This document shows positions 7,109 to 8,949 of a stretch of DNA of 8,949 bases, in pieces. How positions within the stretch are numbered: position 1 is the stretch's first letter; each line of letters opens with the position of its first letter. The DNA comes from an uncultured Cyanobium sp. (GTDB lineage: Bacteria > Cyanobacteriota > Cyanobacteriia > PCC-6307 > Cyanobiaceae). The position numbers and the translations under genes were made by a program. The notes beneath the pieces are model-generated. The model searched no databases. It saw only the letters and a list, made by a program, of their open reading frames with translations, and had not been told where the DNA came from. The stretch spans positions 1 to 8,949 of the forward strand of contig CALFOF010000016.1 of the NCBI GenBank assembly GCA_937919075.1, written 5' to 3'.

Positions 7109-8164
7109 TCATGGCAAGGGCGGGGCCTCCAGCTGGTCGGGGCTCTCCTCCACCAGCTGCAGCCGCACCCGTTTGCCGCCGGCCAGCTCTCCGAGCGACA
7201 CCCGCAGGGTGCTGCCGCTCAGGCTCTGCAACACGGTCAGCATGGCCCGCAGGTGGGGCGTGCTGCTGCCGCTCTCCACCCAGAGGCGCTCCTGCAATCC
7301 CCCCAGCCGTCGCCAGCTGGTGTGCAGCTTCAGCACGGCACTTTCAAGCTGTTGCGCCTGCCCCACCGCGTCGGCCAGCAAGCCGAGGGCATCAAGCCGC
7401 TGGGCCTCCTGCAGGGCTTTGTCCAGTTGGAGTTCCCCCTGCTGGAAGGCGCGCACCGCGGCCCCGGCCTCGGCCGCCTTGCTCAGCCAGCGGGCCGTGC
7501 TGGTCACGTCCCTGACCCGGTCGAGCTCCGGTTCATCGCGCAGCGCCTGGCGCAGTTCGTTCTGCTGGGCCTCGGGCAGCTTGGCCAGCTCCTTCACCAG
7601 CGGCGCCACCGCCCGGGGAGGCAGCAGGTTCTCCTGGGTGCGCTGGCGGATCTCCTCCGGCAGCAGCGGGCTGGTGGCAGCGGTGAACTCATCGGAGAGG
7701 CGCCGCACCTGCTTGCGCGTGATCTGCTGCCCCTCGTTGGCCGCTTCGCTGATCATCAGCTGCACCTCCGGGTCGGCCTGGGCCGTTTCGAGGAAGGCGC
7801 GCTTCGAGAAGTTGTTAACGCTGCTCTGCTCCAGCGGTCCCTCGCCCACCAGGCTTTCGGCGGACTCCGCCAGCTGGATCAGCCCGTAGGCGCGGGTCTT
7901 GCTGATCTCCCGCTCCCTGAGCCACTGCAGAAAGCCGGTGCCCCGGCCCTCACCGCCACGAACCTCGCGGTCGCGCACGGCACGGAGGATGCGCCCCCGC
8001 CAGATCTCCGTCTGCAGGTCGAAGCGGTCGCACACGCCCCACGCCTCCTCCAGCCGTGCCAGGAACTCCATCGTGCTGATGTCGTCGCGCTGGGGATCTG
8101 GAAGTTCAAGGTCGAGGATGGGGGGCTCCAACAACGGCAGGGCAGCAGCAGTCGATCGTGCCAC
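7109..8164 (-). CDS. Hypothetical protein with HTH-like segment and helical C-terminal half
   Basis: A 351-residue protein if started at GTG 8164; ATG 8071 would give 320 residues. The frame is open up to an ATG at 8317, but that start would overlap the first 35 bases of psaE and add a low-quality Arg/Gly/Ser-rich extension, so I reject it. The region 77-103 (GFLQWLREREISKTRAYGLI and following) looks like a helix-turn-helix of the kind found in ParB-like and plasmid DNA-binding proteins, with ISKTRAYGLI as the turn and recognition helix. A second helical stretch (about 130-160) contains ITRKQVRRLSDEF. Residues about 235-295 are rich in Gln, Leu, Glu and Ala with heptad-like spacing and may form a coiled coil. 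The C-terminus has a short VSLGEL and VRLQLVEE beta-like tail. No signal peptide or membrane segment is seen. It is 52 bases (from GTG 7056) or 67 bases (from ATG 7041) upstream of recQ on the same strand, and divergent from psaE. Nucleic-acid binding is my inference. Confidence 0.8.
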   Translation of the reverse strand: MARSTAAALPLLEPPILDLELPDPQRDDISTMEFLARLEEAWGVCDRFDLQTEIWRGRILRAVRDREVRGGEGRGTGFLQWLREREISKTRAYGLIQLAESAESLVGEGPLEQSSVNNFSKRAFLETAQADPEVQLMISEAANEGQQITRKQVRRLSDEFTAATSPLLPEEIRQRTQENLLPPRAVAPLVKELAKLPEAQQNELRQALRDEPELDRVRDVTSTARWLSKAAEAGAAVRAFQQGELQLDKALQEAQRLDALGLLADAVGQAQQLESAVLKLHTSWRRLGGLQERLWVESGSSTPHLRAMLTVLQSLSGSTLRVSLGELAGGKRVRLQLVEESPDQLEAPPLP

Positions 8165-8282
8165 GCTCCGCCCGCCCCCATGGCGGGCCTGCTGCGGCGA
8201 CGACGATTCATGACACAGGCAACCTGGGGCCCGCCGGCCTCGGGTATCTTCCGACTGGCAATCAACCTCCTCCAGCGCAGCG
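8165..8282. promoter_or_regulatory. Divergent intergenic region with psaE promoter candidate
   Basis: This 118-base gap must carry the psaE promoter and the start signals of the divergent HTH-like gene. TATCTT at 8245-8250 is the only fair -10 candidate and would give a 5' leader of about 26 bases. No good -35 element sits 16-18 bases upstream of it, which suggests activator dependence or a wrong guess. No ribosome binding site precedes the psaE ATG: the leader reads CCTCCTCC instead, the reverse of an SD sequence. Confidence 0.35.
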
Positions 8283-8492
8283 ATGGCCATCTCCCGCGGC
8301 GACAAAGTGCGCATCAAGCGACCCGAGTCCTATTGGTTCAACGACGTCGGCACCGTGGCGTCGATCGACACCTCCGGCATCCGCTACCCCGTGGTGGTGC
8401 GCTTCGAGAAAGTGAACTACACCGGTTTCAGCGGTTCCGAGGGCGGCATCAATACCAACAACTTCTCCGAAGCCGAGCTCGATAAGGCCTGA
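8283..8492 (+). CDS. psaE: Photosystem I reaction centre subunit IV (PsaE)
   Basis: A complete 69-residue PsaE, the small stromal/cytoplasmic-side subunit of photosystem I. In the family it helps dock ferredoxin and flavodoxin and supports cyclic electron flow together with PsaC and PsaD. The sequence shows the hallmark SH3-like five-strand pattern: [21 protein letters not shown] at the N-terminus, then [19 protein letters not shown], then the closing [13 protein letters not shown]. Length and start fit the family, and no other start is possible without losing the first strand. The protein has no transmembrane segment, as expected. The gene stands alone on + with a divergent neighbour upstream and a strong stem-loop 10 bases after the stop codon, so it is probably monocistronic. 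Expression is likely to be high and light-responsive, from knowledge of the family rather than from the sequence. Confidence 0.98.
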   Translation: MAISRGDKVRIKRPESYWFNDVGTVASIDTSGIRYPVVVRFEKVNYTGFSGSEGGINTNNFSEAELDKA

Positions 8493-8501
8493 GCCCAATC
8501 C

Positions 8502-8536
8502 CGGGGTCACACCCAGCATCTGCGAGTGTGTCCCCG
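8502..8536 (+). terminator. Stem-loop directly downstream of psaE (terminator or 3' stabiliser)
   Basis: CGGGG (8502-8506) pairs with CCCCG (8532-8536); after one T-T mismatch (8507/8531), CACAC (8508-8512) pairs with GTGTG (8526-8530). A further 3-bp CAG/CTG pairing (8514-8516/8520-8522) is possible in the loop. There is no U-run behind the stem, so it is not a classical intrinsic terminator. In a phylum lacking Rho, a hairpin like this at the end of a highly expressed short gene may still end transcription or protect the mRNA end. Confidence 0.6.
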
Positions 8537-8779
8537 TCAACGGCTGGCTCAGGCAGTTGCGTGATCAGGCAGCTGTTTAGCTATTTCGCAGTGCTCAGCC
8601 GGTGGATTCCTCAGCCAGCAGTCATCAAGCTGCAGTTTGCAGGGGCTGTCTTCTTCAGTCTGCGCCTCCCTTTCTGCAGCTCAGGATTCTTCAAGGCTTC
8701 CCTGTTCAACGCAGCAGTCGCAGCATCAATTCTCTGCCTTTCGCAGGCCTTCCTCTTTCCCTGAGTTCCAGCTTCCATC
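8537..8779. other. Non-coding pyrimidine-rich segment between psaE hairpin and terminator
   Basis: No credible gene. The + strand is rich in C and T with several short pairing options: GCTGGCT (8543-8549) with AGCCAGC (8613-8619), and AGCTGCAG (8628-8635) with CTGCAGCT (8674-8681). ORFs on + at 8528-8764 and on - at 8611-8880 have no recognisable content, and the latter runs through the terminator hairpin. A weak promoter-like TTGCGT at 8557-8562 has no good -10 partner. The segment may be an extended psaE 3' UTR or a small RNA ended by the terminator at 8780-8812. Confidence 0.4.
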
Positions 8780-8812
8780 CGGCCGCACTGTTCAGCAGGC
8801 GGCCGCTTTTTT
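8780..8812 (+). terminator. Rho-independent terminator
   Basis: CGGCCGC (8780-8786) pairs perfectly with GCGGCCG (8799-8805). The stem is extended by CTG/CAG (8788-8790 with 8796-8798) past a single bulged A, leaving a 5-base loop. CTTTTTT follows at 8806-8812. This is the strongest intrinsic terminator in the window and works on + strand transcripts, so it ends either read-through from psaE or a separate short transcript. Confidence 0.88.
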
Positions 8813-8837
8813 ATGGATGCCTGTGACCAGCCGCACT

Positions 8838-8865
8838 GTGGCCAACCTGCCGGAGTGGTGGCCAC
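8838..8865. terminator. Possible stem-loop near the end of a leftward gene
   Basis: GTGGCC (8838-8843) pairs with GGCCAC (8860-8865), extended by ACC/GGT (8845-8847 with 8857-8859) around a bulged A8844, with a 9-base loop. Neither strand has a U-run after it. It lies about 50 bases beyond the stop codon proposed for a leftward gene ending at 8918, so it could serve that gene. Confidence 0.35.
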
Positions 8866-8917
8866 CCCCCCGCGCTGCACGCCCGTTCATCAGTCTTTGC
8901 CTGCACCCATTCGGCTC

Positions 8918-8949
8918 TCAGTCACTCTCCTTGGGCGCCAGGAAACCAG
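8918..8949 (-). CDS. Possible C-terminal end of a leftward gene (partial)
   Basis: Reading the - strand from the window edge, one frame gives GFLAPKESD followed by a TGA at 8920-8918. The short tail looks like a natural protein end and would sit convergent to psaE, with two hairpins between them. It is too short to identify, and the other two - frames also close within the window, so this is a guess. A + strand ORF open from ATG 8817 to the edge is an alternative. Confidence 0.25.
   Translation of the reverse strand, partial: GFLAPKESD

Noticed and set aside
8165..8317. 51-residue N-terminal extension of the HTH-like protein from ATG 8317
   Set aside because: It would overlap the psaE start and its promoter region, and the added residues are low-quality Arg/Gly/Ser-rich sequence.
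7064..8485. 473-codon + strand ORF opposite the HTH-like gene and running through psaE
   Set aside because: It overlaps all of psaE in another frame and is Gln/Leu/Arg-rich without motifs; it is a shadow ORF.
8528..8764. 78-codon + strand ORF behind psaE
   Set aside because: It starts with a GTG inside the psaE 3' hairpin, has no ribosome binding site, and its hydrophobic, Ser/Phe-rich content follows from the C/T-rich DNA.
8611..8880. 89-codon - strand ORF across the terminator
   Set aside because: It reads through both the terminator hairpin and the second stem-loop and has only generic Lys/Arg/Ala-rich content from purine-rich DNA.

Overview
The window comes from a cyanobacterium, most likely a high-GC picocyanobacterium of the Synechococcus/Cyanobium lineage. 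The key evidence is a complete psaE gene (photosystem I subunit IV) at 8283-8492. Supporting evidence is the generally very high GC, two copies of the cyanobacterial HIP1 octamer GCGATCGC, and the lack of clear Shine-Dalgarno sequences. The lineage call is an inference from protein features, not from a database match.

Layout from left to right: a gene-poor, lower-GC stretch (1-512); a membrane-anchored alpha/beta hydrolase of unknown function on + (513-2090); an AlkB-type Fe(II)/2-oxoglutarate dioxygenase on - (2109-2774), convergent with the hydrolase; a family 3 aldehyde dehydrogenase on + (2890-4290), divergent from alkB; a secreted triple-LysM protein on + (4368-5495); a RecQ-type helicase on - (5533-7041), convergent with the LysM gene; a conserved-looking hypothetical protein with a helix-turn-helix-like segment on - (7109-8164), just upstream of recQ and possibly co-transcribed with it; psaE on + (8283-8492), divergent from that hypothetical gene; and a non-coding 3' region (8493-8917) with a stem-loop directly behind psaE and a textbook intrinsic terminator at 8780-8812. 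The last 32 bases may hold the C-terminal end of a gene on -.

Most of the window is ordinary chromosomal housekeeping: photosynthesis, DNA repair and recombination, aldehyde detoxification and cell-wall-associated functions. No mobile element, CRISPR array, tRNA or rRNA was found. The parts most worth a second look are the hydrolase, with a two-helix membrane insertion in an AT-richer segment; the HTH-like protein sharing a short divergent promoter region with psaE; and the roughly 280-nt pyrimidine-rich segment between psaE and its canonical terminator, which could be a long 3' UTR or a small RNA. I did not find convincing evidence of a new multi-gene system.
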